DNA from: Treponemataceae bacterium
Lineage (GTDB): Bacteria; Spirochaetota; Spirochaetia; Treponematales; Treponemataceae
Length of the DNA: 44,278 bases
Assembly (NCBI GenBank): GCA_024680915.1
Contig: JAILBN010000004.1
Span: 1 to 44,278 of the forward strand
Direction of reading: 5' to 3'
Shown here: piece after piece, positions 24,200 through 33,234 of the stretch
How the letters are laid out: every line of letters begins with the position of its first letter
How positions within the stretch are numbered: position 1 is the stretch's first letter
Program-made: the position numbers and the translations under genes
The notes under the pieces: model-generated
What the model was told of the DNA's origin: nothing
What the model saw: only the letters and a program-made list of their open reading frames with translations
Database searches by the model: none

Positions 24200-25228
24200 C
24201 TAGACTTCTCTTTTTTCCTGAGGATTAAAGAAAAACCAGGAATGAACGGTGGTCCCTTTTCCTACCTCAGATTGTATCTTGAAACCATCAGAAACCCGTC
24301 TGGTATTCGGGAGCCCCATTCCAGCTCCGAAGCCCAGGGCCCGAACCCTGTCAGAGGCGGTGGAGAAGCCTTCTGTCAGGGCTTTTTCCACATCCTTTAT
24401 ACCTGGACCTATATCAGTGGCTTCTATCGTCAGCTTTTCTGGTGTTATGTAATAGCGCATTATGCCACCTTGGGAGTGGACGACTTGGTTTATCTCCAGC
24501 TCGTAGCTTGCGATTCCGATGCGGCGGGACAAAGCCGGATCAACATTCATACCCCTCAGTATTTTTTTGACTTCAGTGGAGGCTTGCCCTGCCGTCTCAA
24601 AATTGAAGGGCTCAGTTTTGAATTCAATGACCCTGTTGGGCATTTTCTTCAAATCCTCCACCTTTTGAAGCAGAGAGCTTCTTTCCGTGGAGTTTGAGGC
24701 AAGCTGAGAACCGTTTTCCAAAGCAGCCTGAGCCTGCATTGCCTCTCTTTCAAGGCGCTCCACCTCTTTGTTCATGGCCACAAGAAGGGCAGAAATGACA
24801 TCGGAGGTCGTCACGATTCCCACCAGTTCGTTTGTCGTGTTAAGGACTGGGAATCGGCCATATTTGAATTTGTTGAAATATGAGACAGCGAAGGAAAGGG
24901 GCATGTTGTCCTGGAGCACGATGATGTTACGAGTCATCTTTTTGTCGCAGCTTTCATCGATTGTGCCTGTATCAAAAGCACTTACGATATTGTCCATGGA
25001 GACAAGCCCGGCAAGATTCTTTCCGACAACGACAGGAACTCCTGTTATATGGTGTTCTTTCATAACCTGCTGTGCCGTCCTGAATGTGTCAGTAGGAGCG
25101 ATTGTGACCACATCTGTTGTCATTACGTCCTTTACTTTCAGTTTGAAAAGCAGTTCTATTACAGCTTCCGGAGAAGAGTCCTGGTTAAGAGGAATAGTCT
25201 GGGGATTTTGCTTGTTGATATTGTCCAT
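24200..25228 (-). CDS. tandem-CBS protein with anti-sigma-type (GHKL) ATPase domain
   Basis: 342 residues from ATG 25228; the longer frame from 25264 is rejected because the -10 box lies inside it. Two CBS motifs (about 33-85 and 97-150; ITGVPVVVGKNLAGLVSMDN and GRFPVLNTTNELVGIVTTSD) form a Bateman module that usually binds adenosyl ligands. A coiled coil (about 152-197) leads to an RsbW/RsbT-like GHKL ATPase with N-box ELEINQ (244-248), G1 DIGPG (272-276) and G2 GAGMGLP (301-307). There is no His-phosphotransfer motif, so it is more likely a serine-kinase or anti-sigma type than a sensor histidine kinase. It heads the operon with DRTGG and PHP genes. Confidence 0.88.
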   Translation of the reverse strand: MDNINKQNPQTIPLNQDSSPEAVIELLFKLKVKDVMTTDVVTIAPTDTFRTAQQVMKEHHITGVPVVVGKNLAGLVSMDNIVSAFDTGTIDESCDKKMTRNIIVLQDNMPLSFAVSYFNKFKYGRFPVLNTTNELVGIVTTSDVISALLVAMNKEVERLEREAMQAQAALENGSQLASNSTERSSLLQKVEDLKKMPNRVIEFKTEPFNFETAGQASTEVKKILRGMNVDPALSRRIGIASYELEINQVVHSQGGIMRYYITPEKLTIEATDIGPGIKDVEKALTEGFSTASDRVRALGFGAGMGLPNTRRVSDGFKIQSEVGKGTTVHSWFFFNPQEKREV

Positions 25229-25264
25229 GAAGATAATTATACAGCCTGAATGAGACCCTGTCAT
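25229..25264 (-). promoter_or_regulatory. leaderless promoter of the CBS-ATPase/DRTGG/PHP operon
   Basis: Minus strand: ATGACA (complement of 25259-25264, 5/6 to TTGACA), 17-nt spacer, perfect TATAAT (complement of 25236-25241), then 7 nt to ATG 25228. Confidence 0.75.
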
Positions 25265-25279
25265 GAATAAAATAACAAT

Positions 25280-26101
25280 TTATAGTACGTATTTATCTAT
25301 AAATCTGGCCACCCCGTCCTGATCATTTGTTTTTTCCGTGACATGAGCCGCAATTTCTTTTATTTCATCAAGGCCGTTTATCATGGCGACACTGTGGTGA
25401 GCATATCTTATAAGTGATTCATCATTCATACTGTCACCGAAAGCCATGGTTTCGGACTGTTTTATTCCCAATCGTTGGCAAAGCCAGCTGAGGGCTTCTC
25501 CTTTACCGCAATTGGCCGGCAGAATTTCAAGGAAATAGGGCTTACTGATGAAGAAAACTGCTTTATCCTCAAAGGTTTCGCGGAGTTTTTTCAGAACAAT
25601 CTGAAGATGGGCAGGTTCTCCAGGAATCACCATTTTAGGCCAGCCCTTGGAAAGAAAAGCAGAATAATCCTTGACGACCCCCTGCTTAAGGCCGCTCAGA
25701 CGCAAGTCCACATCAGTCCATTTATTGGGCTGAGGCACATAGATGGTGGCTGCGTCATAAACCTCCGGGAAGAGTCCCTCTTTTGAAACCATTTCATAGG
25801 CACCCATAAGGACATCAGGGTTCACATGCTGTTCGAATATTGTTTTCCTTTCATGAAGATCAGTTATTGAGGCTCCGTTCTGGGCTATTATGTAGCGACC
25901 TTGCTGGAAGCCGGCTATATCAAGGCGGCTTACGTAATTTAGTATAGCATTATCCGTCCTGCCAGAAGCGATTACCACGAAAATTCCAGAGGCTGCTGCC
26001 TTTTGCAATACGGAGACTGTGTAGTCCGATATGGTAAGATCATCTTTCAAGAGAGTATCGTCAAGATCTATGGCTATGATTTGTACAGGATATTTGGTCA
26101 T
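25280..26101 (-). CDS. Cof-type HAD-IIB family phosphatase
   Basis: 273 residues, the normal length. Motif I AIDLDDTLLKDD with nucleophile Asp12, motif II VIASGRT, a C2B cap, then KGEALSWLCQRLGI and motif IV MAFGDSMNDESLI. These enzymes dephosphorylate sugar phosphates, FMN or pyridoxal phosphate; the substrate cannot be told from sequence. It is monocistronic with its own strong leaderless promoter. Confidence 0.93.
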   Translation of the reverse strand: MTKYPVQIIAIDLDDTLLKDDLTISDYTVSVLQKAAASGIFVVIASGRTDNAILNYVSRLDIAGFQQGRYIIAQNGASITDLHERKTIFEQHVNPDVLMGAYEMVSKEGLFPEVYDAATIYVPQPNKWTDVDLRLSGLKQGVVKDYSAFLSKGWPKMVIPGEPAHLQIVLKKLRETFEDKAVFFISKPYFLEILPANCGKGEALSWLCQRLGIKQSETMAFGDSMNDESLIRYAHHSVAMINGLDEIKEIAAHVTEKTNDQDGVARFIDKYVL

Positions 26102-26136
26102 GGGGTGATACTATCCCCCGGGGCAAGTAAAGTCAA
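26102..26136 (-). promoter_or_regulatory. leaderless promoter of the HAD phosphatase gene
   Basis: Minus strand: TTGACT (complement of 26131-26136), 17-nt spacer, TAGTAT (complement of 26108-26113), then CACCCC and the ATG: 6 nt only. Confidence 0.75.
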
Positions 26137-26177
26137 GGCAGGGCAAAATTCAAAACTGCATTTAACAATTTTTATGA

Positions 26178-26205
26178 TTTTTTGTTAACTCGACTTAACA
26201 AAAAA
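26178..26205. repeat. 11-bp perfect inverted repeat at the AAA ATPase promoter
   Basis: TTTTTTGTTAA - CTCGAC - TTAACAAAAAA. The right arm contains the -35 hexamer TTAACA of the ATPase gene, so a dimeric repressor bound here would block transcription. The T-runs also allow a weak terminator reading. Confidence 0.65.
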
Positions 26206-26230
26206 TGATATTTTGATTTATAATTTAACC
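26195..26230 (+). promoter_or_regulatory. leaderless promoter of the AAA/DUF4143 ATPase gene
   Basis: TTAACA (26195-26200), 18-nt spacer, TATAAT (26219-26224), 6 nt (TTAACC), ATG 26231. Confidence 0.7.
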
Positions 26231-27427
26231 ATGGAAAAGCTCATAGAAACATTTCGTAAGAAAATCAACTCAATAGAAATGGCTTTTATCCGTAGTCTTG
26301 AAAGCAAAATCAACTGGAATGCGCGCCTTATCTGTATACGCGGTTCAAGAGGTACTGGAAAAACTACGCTTTTACTGCAGCACATAAAAAAAACTTTTGT
26401 AGAAAACCTTGATAAAGTCATCTATGTTAGTTTAGACAATCTATATTTTTCGGATAACTCATTGATAGATTTTGTAGATAGGTTTGTAAAACATGGTGGA
26501 ACACATCTTTTTTTTGATGAAGTTCACAAATACCCAGACTGGTCACGTGTAATAAAAAATATTTATGATGATTATCCAGAATTACATGTTGTATTCACTG
26601 GTTCTTCTCTTCTTGAAATAGTAAATGCTCGGTCAGATTTAAGCCGTCGTGCTCTTGTTTATAATTTACAGGGACTTTCATTCCGTGAGTATTTGAATCT
26701 TTGCGCAAAAACAGATTTTCCAATTCTGACCCTAGAGGGGATCATCTCTGAAAATGAAAAACTGTCTTCTGATATTGCGACAAAAATCAAGCCTTTTGAG
26801 TACTTCGATGATTATCTTAAGTTCGGTTACTACCCCTATTTTTTGGAAGGAATAGATGATTATTATACTCGCCTTAACGAAACTGTTAACTTGATTTTGG
26901 AAATTGAACTTCCTTTGTTAAGAAAAATTGATGTTTCCTACATAACAAAAATAAAGAAGTTGCTTGCCCTAATCGGAAAATCAGCTCCCTTTATTCCCAA
27001 TGTTACCGAACTTGCTTCGACTGTTCAAATTGCGCGACAAACACTTTTGCAGTATTTCCAATATCTTGAAGAATCCAAACTGATATATCAGGTATTTAAA
27101 CAGTCACGAGGACTTGGAGTATTCGAAAAACCCGACAAGATTTTTCTTGAGAATACCAACCTTATGTTTATGCTAAGTAATACTGAAACAAATGTAGGAA
27201 ATATCCGTGAGACATTTGCATTCAACCAGCTTTCCCATAGTCATGAAGTGTTTTTTTCCGAACAAAGTGATTTTTTTGTTGATAAAAAGTTCACGTTTGA
27301 AATCGGTGGTAAAAACAAAAAACGCAAGCAGATTTCTAATATTCCTGATTCGTATATTCTTGCGGACAACATTGAATTCGGAACAGAACGCAGAATCCCT
27401 ATCTGGCTGTTAGGTTTTCTGTATTGA
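26231..27427 (+). CDS. AAA family ATPase with DUF4143-type C-terminus (probable horizontally acquired gene)
   Basis: 398 residues from ATG 26231. Walker [11 protein letters not shown] (about 37-46), Walker [12 protein letters not shown] (91-101) and sensor VVFTGSS (120-126) form an AAA_14 module, followed by LSFREYLNL. The second half (winged-helix-like region near [20 protein letters not shown], then [11 protein letters not shown]) is DUF4143-like with a degenerate nuclease-like end. Function of the family is unclear; a toxin/antitoxin-like or DNA-associated role has been suggested. Base composition is noticeably AT-richer than guaA, proS and the upstream HAD gene, and the gene sits alone between an inverted repeat and a GC-rich element, which suggests transfer. 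No toxin or antitoxin partner is visible. Confidence 0.85.
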   Translation: MEKLIETFRKKINSIEMAFIRSLESKINWNARLICIRGSRGTGKTTLLLQHIKKTFVENLDKVIYVSLDNLYFSDNSLIDFVDRFVKHGGTHLFFDEVHKYPDWSRVIKNIYDDYPELHVVFTGSSLLEIVNARSDLSRRALVYNLQGLSFREYLNLCAKTDFPILTLEGIISENEKLSSDIATKIKPFEYFDDYLKFGYYPYFLEGIDDYYTRLNETVNLILEIELPLLRKIDVSYITKIKKLLALIGKSAPFIPNVTELASTVQIARQTLLQYFQYLEESKLIYQVFKQSRGLGVFEKPDKIFLENTNLMFMLSNTETNVGNIRETFAFNQLSHSHEVFFSEQSDFFVDKKFTFEIGGKNKKRKQISNIPDSYILADNIEFGTERRIPIWLLGFLY

Positions 27428-27545
27428 AGGGCGTTCCCTGCGGTCAGCAAAGCTGCCCACAGATCGCTACGTCCAGGATTTCATTCTGGCACAACTTCGT
27501 TATGCCAGAACGCTTCGCACCCCTACCATCCCACAACAGGGGTTT
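27428..27545. other. GC-rich hairpin-bearing intergenic element after the ATPase stop
   Basis: Starts AAGGGCGTTCCC at the stop codon, as does the element at 41216. It contains the stem TTCTGGCA (27484-27491) / TGCCAGAA (27503-27510) and a CAGC/GCTG stem. An open frame across it has no coding character. It separates the ATPase from guaA. Confidence 0.55.
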
Positions 27546-27602
27546 GAACAAGAAGGCCAAAAAGTGTATTCTATTGCATACCGTTCACACCTGGAGGATA
27601 TG

Positions 27603-29273
27603 GTGACTAACGAACTTGTATTGGTGATTGATTTTGGCGGACAATATAATCAGCTTGTGGCGCGCCGTGTCCGTGAATGCAACGTTTACTGTGAGATTTA
27701 TTCCTATAAAACAGACATTGAGAAAATAAAAGCCATGAAGCCAAAGGGCATCATCCTTACAGGTGGTCCCAGCAGCTGCTATGAGGAAAATGCGGCGACC
27801 TGCTCTCCTGAGCTTTTCCAGCTGGGGGTTCCTGTCCTGGGTCTTTGTTACGGGGCTCAGCTTATGCAGCACGTCCTGGGTGGCAAGGTGGAACGGGCCG
27901 ATGACAGGGAATACGGTAAAACCGCTCTTTCTGTGGATCCTTCTTCAGCTCTTTTTGAAGGCGTACCCTCAGAGACCACCTGCTGGATGAGTCACTTCGA
28001 TTACATAAGCCGTATGGCTCCCGGCTTTAAGAGCATAGCCCACACAAAAAACTGTCCTGTCGCCGCCGCTGAAAACCCGGCTGCCGGACTTTACGCCATC
28101 CAATTCCACCCGGAAGTTCTGCATACTCCCCAGGGAACTAAGATGCTCTACAACTTCGTCCGTAAAATCTGCGGTTGCTCTGGTGACTGGAAGATGGACG
28201 CCTTTGTTGAGGAGAGCATAAAGAAAATCCGTGCAAAAGTCGGCAAAGGTAAAGTTCTTTGCGCCCTTTCCGGCGGTGTGGATTCCTCCGTTGCCGCAGT
28301 CCTTCTTTCCAAGGCTATAGGCCAGCAGCTGACCTGTGTTTTCGTTGACCACGGACTTCTCCGTAAGAACGAAGGCGATGAGGTTGAGGCTGTTTTTGGG
28401 CCGAAGGGTTCTTATAAACTGAATTTTATCCGGGTGAATGCCCAGGAGCGTTTTTATATAAAGCTTGCTGGAGTCTCAGAGCCTGAGCGCAAAAGAAAAA
28501 TCATCGGCAGTGAATTCATCCGTGTTTTCGAGGAAGAAGCCAAGAAAATAGGCTCCGTAGACTTCCTGGTTCAGGGAACGATTTATCCCGATGTGGTGGA
28601 AAGCGGGCTGGGGGGAGAATCTGCCGTAATTAAGTCTCACCACAATGTAGGTGGACTTCCTGACTGCGTAGACTTCAAGGAAATAATAGAGCCTCTCCGG
28701 GATCTCTTCAAGGACGAGGTGAGAAAAGTCGGTCTTGAGCTTGGTATTCCAGAGAATCTGGTTTTCCGTCAGCCCTTCCCCGGCCCCGGACTCGGAATCC
28801 GTATAATAGGAGATATAACAGCAGAGAAGGTCCGCATGGTTCAGGATGCGGATGCCATTTACCGGGAAGAGATTCAAAATGCTGCGGAAAAATGGAAAAA
28901 AGAAAATGGCATGAAGCTTGGGAAAGCCGATGATGGAGCCGCTGGAATGTTTGATGGCTGCGGTGGAAAAGCAAGTCCTGCGGAAAGATTCAAATATGCC
29001 ATGGAGATGAATCCACCCTGGATGCCCGACCAGTATTTCGCAGCTCTTACAAATATGCGTTCCGTGGGGGTTATGGGTGACGAGCGCACCTATGATTATG
29101 CCGTGGCTTTACGTGCAGTAAAGACAATTGACTTTATGACAGCAGAAGCCGCACAAATCCCCTGGGAGGTGACCCAGTTAGTCATGAGCCGCATAATAAA
29201 CGAGGTGAGGGGAGTCAACCGCTGTATGCTTGATATCACCAGTAAACCACCGGGAACTATAGAATTAGAATAA
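27603..29273 (+). CDS. guaA: GMP synthase (glutamine-hydrolysing)
   Basis: 556 residues from GTG 27603, preceded by GGAGG at 5-nt spacing (an ATG one codon upstream is too close to it). The class I amidotransferase domain has GGPSS, catalytic Cys82 (GLCYGAQ) and [10 protein letters not shown]. The ATP-pyrophosphatase domain has the PP-loop [21 protein letters not shown] and [10 protein letters not shown]. The C-terminal dimerisation domain ends [17 protein letters not shown]. It converts XMP to GMP with glutamine and ATP. An insertion relative to shorter homologues lies around [20 protein letters not shown] (near residue 435). Confidence 0.97.
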   Translation: MTNELVLVIDFGGQYNQLVARRVRECNVYCEIYSYKTDIEKIKAMKPKGIILTGGPSSCYEENAATCSPELFQLGVPVLGLCYGAQLMQHVLGGKVERADDREYGKTALSVDPSSALFEGVPSETTCWMSHFDYISRMAPGFKSIAHTKNCPVAAAENPAAGLYAIQFHPEVLHTPQGTKMLYNFVRKICGCSGDWKMDAFVEESIKKIRAKVGKGKVLCALSGGVDSSVAAVLLSKAIGQQLTCVFVDHGLLRKNEGDEVEAVFGPKGSYKLNFIRVNAQERFYIKLAGVSEPERKRKIIGSEFIRVFEEEAKKIGSVDFLVQGTIYPDVVESGLGGESAVIKSHHNVGGLPDCVDFKEIIEPLRDLFKDEVRKVGLELGIPENLVFRQPFPGPGLGIRIIGDITAEKVRMVQDADAIYREEIQNAAEKWKKENGMKLGKADDGAAGMFDGCGGKASPAERFKYAMEMNPPWMPDQYFAALTNMRSVGVMGDERTYDYAVALRAVKTIDFMTAEAAQIPWEVTQLVMSRIINEVRGVNRCMLDITSKPPGTIELE

Positions 29274-29294
29274 GCTGGATTGAGGGCATCTTTC

Positions 29295-29331
29295 TTGCAT
29301 AATAAGTAGTTTTTATATAGAATCATGTCCT
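29295..29331 (+). promoter_or_regulatory. possible leaderless promoter of proS
   Basis: TTGCAT (29295-29300), 17-nt spacer, TAGAAT (29318-29323), then 8 nt to ATG 29332. No Shine-Dalgarno sequence. Confidence 0.5.
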
Positions 29332-31149
29332 ATGAAAGCGTCACAAACATTATTATCTACACTGAGAGATTCTCCTTCAGATGCAGTTATCGCAAGCCAT
29401 CAGCTTATGATGCGCGCAGGCCTGATCCGCAAGCTTGGAAACGGCCTTTATTCATATATGCCCCTGGGACTCAGGGCATTCCGAAAAGTTGAGAATATAA
29501 TCAGGGAAGAGCTGGATAAAGCAGGCCTTCTTGAGATGAAACCCACTGTTGTCGTTCCCGGTGATATCTGGAAAGAAAGCGGCCGTTGGAACACTATGGG
29601 TGAGGAGATGCTCAAGCCGGTTACCCGCGGCGGTCAGGACATGGTTGTTAGCCCCACTGCGGAAGAGGCCTTTACTGCCCTTATCCGGGATGGACTTACA
29701 AGCTACAAGCAGCTTCCTATAATTGCATATCAGATAAATACTAAATACCGTGATGAGATCCGCCCCCGCTACGGCGTTATGCGCGGCCGTGAGTTCACCA
29801 TGATGGATGCATACTCCTTCGATGCGAATCAGGCTTCCCTTGATGAGTCATACGAAAAATGCGCCCAGGCCTACAGACGTATTTTCAAGCGCATGGGTCT
29901 TTCTACGATCTCTGTGAAGGCAGATACCGGTGCTATGGGTGGCTCCGGCTCGGAAGAGTTCATGGTAGAAAGCGAGGTGGGTGACGATACCCTTATCCTT
30001 TGCCCTAAATGTGGTTATGCAGCCAATGTGGAGAAGGCTTCCTGCAAGGATGATATAGCCCTTGATAAGGATGGAAATCCACAGAAGCCCACAAATCTTG
30101 CAGTGGAGGAAATCCCCACACCTGATGTAAAGACCATAGATGACTTGGCAAAGTTCCTTAATACCACATCCCAGGCCTTTATAAAGACGCTTATCTATAA
30201 GGTAGAGAATTGTGCCATCGATCTGTCTTCTGTCGAATGCTGCAAGCAGCTGAAAAAAGAGAAGACGGAGGCCGGTGCCTTCTACTATCCAGAAGCCTTT
30301 GTCGCTGTTTGTATCCGAGGAGATTTGGATGTGAACGAGGCAAAGCTTGCCGCTGCTCTTAAAGCAAGCAGTGTTGAGCTTGCCGCTGACCAGGATGTGG
30401 AGCGTATAACAGATGCTCCGGTTGGTTTCGCAGGCCCTGTGAAAATGGTAAAGGCACCTGTTATTGCTGATAAATCTGTTATGACTATGCACGACACAGT
30501 AACTGGCGGTCTTAAGAAGGATGTGCACTTTATCCATGTGGAGCCCAACAGGGATTTTACTCCCTTTATGGTGACAGATGTACGCACGGTTGTTCCGGGA
30601 GATAAATGTCCTGACTGCGGTGCAGACTTCTATTCAAAGAAAGGAAACGAGCTTGGCCATATTTTCAAGCTTGGCGATAAATACACAAAGTCAATGAACG
30701 TGACTTATCTGGACGAGAACGGTAAGCTTCAGACTCCGGTCATGGGCTGCTACGGTATCGGTGTGGACAGAACCCTGGCCTCAATCATCGAGGAGCACCA
30801 CGATAAGGACGGCATCTGCTGGACGATGAGTACAGCTCCCTATCAGGTTGCCATTGTGCCTGTCAAATACGAAGGCGTGATGAAGGAAAAGGCTGATAAG
30901 ATCTACGAAGAGCTGACCTCAAAGGGAATAGAGGTTCTTCTTGATGACAGGAATGAGCGCCCCGGCGTCAAATTCAAGGATGCAGACCTTATAGGCTTCC
31001 CTGTAAGAATCGTTGTGGGTGAGAAAAATCTTCCCAATGTGGAGCTCAAGCTCAGGAAAGAAAGTGATTCAAGTCTTGTAGCTGCTGACGAAGTGGCAGA
31101 CAAGGTTGCGGCAATCGTAAAAAAGGAGCTTGAGGAGCTTTCGAAATAG
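29332..31149 (+). CDS. proS: prolyl-tRNA synthetase, bacterial type with editing insertion
   Basis: 605 residues, class II ProRS of the bacterial (ProS1) architecture. Motif 1 region LYSYMPLGLRAFRKVENIIREEL, motif 2 YRDEIRPRYGVMRGREFTMMDAYSF, an inserted YbaK-like editing domain (about 225-430), motif 3 GCYGIGVDRTLASIIEEHHD, then the anticodon-binding domain (APYQVAIVPVKY ... LDDRNERPGVKFKDADLIG). Two CxxC pairs (CPKCGY near 224, CPDCGAD near 426) flank the editing insertion and could bind zinc. The next gene starts 27 nt after its stop. Confidence 0.97.
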   Translation: MKASQTLLSTLRDSPSDAVIASHQLMMRAGLIRKLGNGLYSYMPLGLRAFRKVENIIREELDKAGLLEMKPTVVVPGDIWKESGRWNTMGEEMLKPVTRGGQDMVVSPTAEEAFTALIRDGLTSYKQLPIIAYQINTKYRDEIRPRYGVMRGREFTMMDAYSFDANQASLDESYEKCAQAYRRIFKRMGLSTISVKADTGAMGGSGSEEFMVESEVGDDTLILCPKCGYAANVEKASCKDDIALDKDGNPQKPTNLAVEEIPTPDVKTIDDLAKFLNTTSQAFIKTLIYKVENCAIDLSSVECCKQLKKEKTEAGAFYYPEAFVAVCIRGDLDVNEAKLAAALKASSVELAADQDVERITDAPVGFAGPVKMVKAPVIADKSVMTMHDTVTGGLKKDVHFIHVEPNRDFTPFMVTDVRTVVPGDKCPDCGADFYSKKGNELGHIFKLGDKYTKSMNVTYLDENGKLQTPVMGCYGIGVDRTLASIIEEHHDKDGICWTMSTAPYQVAIVPVKYEGVMKEKADKIYEELTSKGIEVLLDDRNERPGVKFKDADLIGFPVRIVVGEKNLPNVELKLRKESDSSLVAADEVADKVAAIVKKELEELSK

Positions 31150-31176
31150 TATTCGGTTCTAGTGGCGGGGAAAGAT

Positions 31177-32214
31177 ATGCGGAAAAGAATAAGTGTTTTT
31201 ATACTGGTTTTTATTTGTGCGGGGCTTTTTGCCGTACCTGGTGTCAAAGCTCTTATTCCTGATCTTCCCGGACAATATGTCTATTATCGGGATTATACAT
31301 TCCCTGAGGAGGCATATTTGGGCTTTCTCCGCTACGATGAAGAAACTTATGCCGCAAGATTGATTACTTGTAAAGACGGTAATATACTTAAAGATGTCAC
31401 CAGCTATATTTCTATGGATAGTTCTGCTGATCATATCGAATTGACAGGGGAAAAAATCGTAGGTGCGGCTTTGGGAACTGGTGATGTTGATATCCTCAAT
31501 TACCTGCATGATTTTATATACGAATTCGCAGGTCGTAGGAAAAAGCTTAACGACAGGGATTTTTCCACGACTCTTGTGATCAGTGACGATTATCCCCAGT
31601 TCGGTGGTTCAGTAAAAATAGAATATGATTTTTACATACCTCTTTTCAATGTCTCTAATATCCGTTCTTCAAATGGAAAGACTCTTTTTGAGATCGTCTG
31701 TACGGGCTCTATAACTGCTGACAGTGATGCGGCTTTCTCCAGCTTTAAGGGGATTCCCAAGATAGAATCATCTTCTGTTTATTCCGATGAACTGCCTGAG
31801 GAAGAATGGGTGGAGCAGAGTGATTATCTTTGGACTTTAGGTGAGAAAGCCATTTATACCACAGACTATATAGCCTGCGATGATGAGACCTTTTCGGCTG
31901 AGAATGGCTATACCTTGTTGCAATACTATGCAAGAATGCTGACATCTTCCACAAATTACTATTACGTTCTGCTTGATGATGCAGATATCCTTATAGATGA
32001 TGATTCCTTGTTTTTTGTGTATGAGATTTATGATATTGAGACTGGTACAAGACAGAAAACAATTAAACGTCTGTATAGAATGGATTCCAGCTTATTTGAG
32101 GCGACAGAAGAAAACTACAATTATTATGCATTTTCTGAGATAATAGCAGATTCAGAATTTTATAACAAATACGAGGATTACTTATTCTCTGTTATTAATG
32201 GAATGATGCAATAG
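31177..32214 (+). CDS. exported protein of unknown function
   Basis: 345 residues from ATG 31177, preceded by GGGGAAAG; the GTG five codons upstream would overlap this site. A signal peptide (RISVFILVFICAGLFAVPG) precedes an acidic, Tyr-rich mature protein with repeated beta strands (LPGQYVYYRDYTFPEEAYLGF..., LTSSTNYYYVLLDDADILIDD). I do not recognise a family. It follows proS closely and converges on the GerMN gene with a 20-nt overlap. Tyr/Asp richness and lack of Cys suit a periplasmic protein. Confidence 0.72.
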   Translation: MRKRISVFILVFICAGLFAVPGVKALIPDLPGQYVYYRDYTFPEEAYLGFLRYDEETYAARLITCKDGNILKDVTSYISMDSSADHIELTGEKIVGAALGTGDVDILNYLHDFIYEFAGRRKKLNDRDFSTTLVISDDYPQFGGSVKIEYDFYIPLFNVSNIRSSNGKTLFEIVCTGSITADSDAAFSSFKGIPKIESSSVYSDELPEEEWVEQSDYLWTLGEKAIYTTDYIACDDETFSAENGYTLLQYYARMLTSSTNYYYVLLDDADILIDDDSLFFVYEIYDIETGTRQKTIKRLYRMDSSLFEATEENYNYYAFSEIIADSEFYNKYEDYLFSVINGMMQ

Positions 32215-33136
32215 AAAGCGGAGCTCCTATAAAAACTCCTTCCAATCCGAGATAGTCCATTTTTTCCCCTTCTATTAAGAACTGCACGTTATTGATGTTG
32301 CTGAAAGCAGAGGCTGTGTAGACAATCTGCATAAGTTGGCCGTAGTAGCCTTCGACTCCATACTGATTGTATCTGAAGGCATCGCTGAAGTTTATCGTGG
32401 CTGTGCCGTTTTTAACGGAGGCGCCGAGAAGCTTTGTTCCCTGGGGAATCAGTGTTATATAGCCTTTCTCCACTTCATTTAAATCTGGTCCTTCAAGAAG
32501 GGCCGTTATTGCGGCTGTAAGAGGTGTGGTGGTTTTTGCTATGGAACGGACAGTTTCTTTCCTGAGCACTGAGCCTTCACTGTCAATTTCTATAAAGAAT
32601 AGATGCTGCTTCATTTGCGCAGTAGTGGCAGGAGCTTCCGAACCGGAGGAATCAACAACAGAGGAAGCTGTCTCCTTTTTTTCAGCATCGGTTGTGCTTT
32701 CTTTCAGGGCTGCAGGAGTATTTGTCGTAGAAGAGCCGGCGGTCGTTGACGATGCGGGCTGAGCATCCTTTGCTGCTGTCTGCTCCTGGGAGGAGGCTTT
32801 GTTATCAACGGGTTTTGCGGAACTGCTTGCAGAGCTGCCATCACCGGCAATTGCATTCAGTACTATCGGGGCCTGACTTGTCTCTATTTCTGCAGTTATG
32901 TTTTTATCTTGTATGCTTTCAAGCTCTGCTACAGGTTCATTTTCTTCATCTGATGTATGATTCACTATGAATTCTGGCTCTGTTCCGAATACTTTGGAAA
33001 AGAAGCCTGTTGTCTGAAGAACGGAAAAAATACGGTTTTTGTTTACGAGAAAAAGAATAAGTAGAATTAATGCGAAGATAATCCAAAATATAGCGGATAC
33101 TCCAGGATATTTCTTTTTTTTGTTTTTTTCGAACAT
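32195..33136 (-). CDS. membrane-anchored GerMN-domain protein
   Basis: 313 residues from ATG 33136, chosen for the -10 element 7 nt upstream and because it places a single membrane anchor (SAIFWIIFALILLILFLVN) near the N-terminus. A long Ala/Ser/Thr/Glu low-complexity spacer (about 70-185) leads to a GerMN domain (about 190-305: LFFIEIDSEGSVLRKETVRSI, TAAITALLEGPDLNEVEKG, TATINFSDAF, QIVYTASAFSNINNVQFLI). GerMN modules in sporulation proteins and LpqB-type lipoproteins bind partner proteins or wall; this spirochaete version would sit in the periplasm on a flexible stalk. Confidence 0.86.
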   Translation of the reverse strand: MFEKNKKKKYPGVSAIFWIIFALILLILFLVNKNRIFSVLQTTGFFSKVFGTEPEFIVNHTSDEENEPVAELESIQDKNITAEIETSQAPIVLNAIAGDGSSASSSAKPVDNKASSQEQTAAKDAQPASSTTAGSSTTNTPAALKESTTDAEKKETASSVVDSSGSEAPATTAQMKQHLFFIEIDSEGSVLRKETVRSIAKTTTPLTAAITALLEGPDLNEVEKGYITLIPQGTKLLGASVKNGTATINFSDAFRYNQYGVEGYYGQLMQIVYTASAFSNINNVQFLIEGEKMDYLGLEGVFIGAPLSIASFH

Positions 33137-33172
33137 GTGAAGAAGTATAAAACAAGAAAACATATTTGTACA
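33137..33172 (-). promoter_or_regulatory. leaderless promoter of the GerMN gene
   Basis: Minus strand: TGTACA (complement of 33167-33172), 17-nt spacer, TATACT (complement of 33144-33149), 7 nt to ATG. Confidence 0.6.
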
Positions 33173-33199
33173 GGTATAAGCCTTGGCCCTTTTTACCAT

Positions 33200-33234
33200 T
33201 TGACAGCTTCTTACTGCCCTGTTATAGTTCATTT
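33200..33234 (+). promoter_or_regulatory. consensus leaderless promoter of ptsI
   Basis: Perfect TTGACA (33200-33205), 17-nt spacer, TATAGT (33223-33228), then TCATTT and the GTG start at 33235. A start site 7 nt after the -10 coincides with the G of the start codon. Confidence 0.85.

Noticed and set aside
27424-27606. Small 60-residue ORF between the ATPase and guaA
   Set aside because: It is read across the GC-rich hairpin element, has no start signal, and its end overlaps the guaA ribosome binding site.
33166-33234. N-terminal extension of enzyme I
   Set aside because: The extension covers the TTGACA and TATAGT promoter hexamers and has no family similarity.
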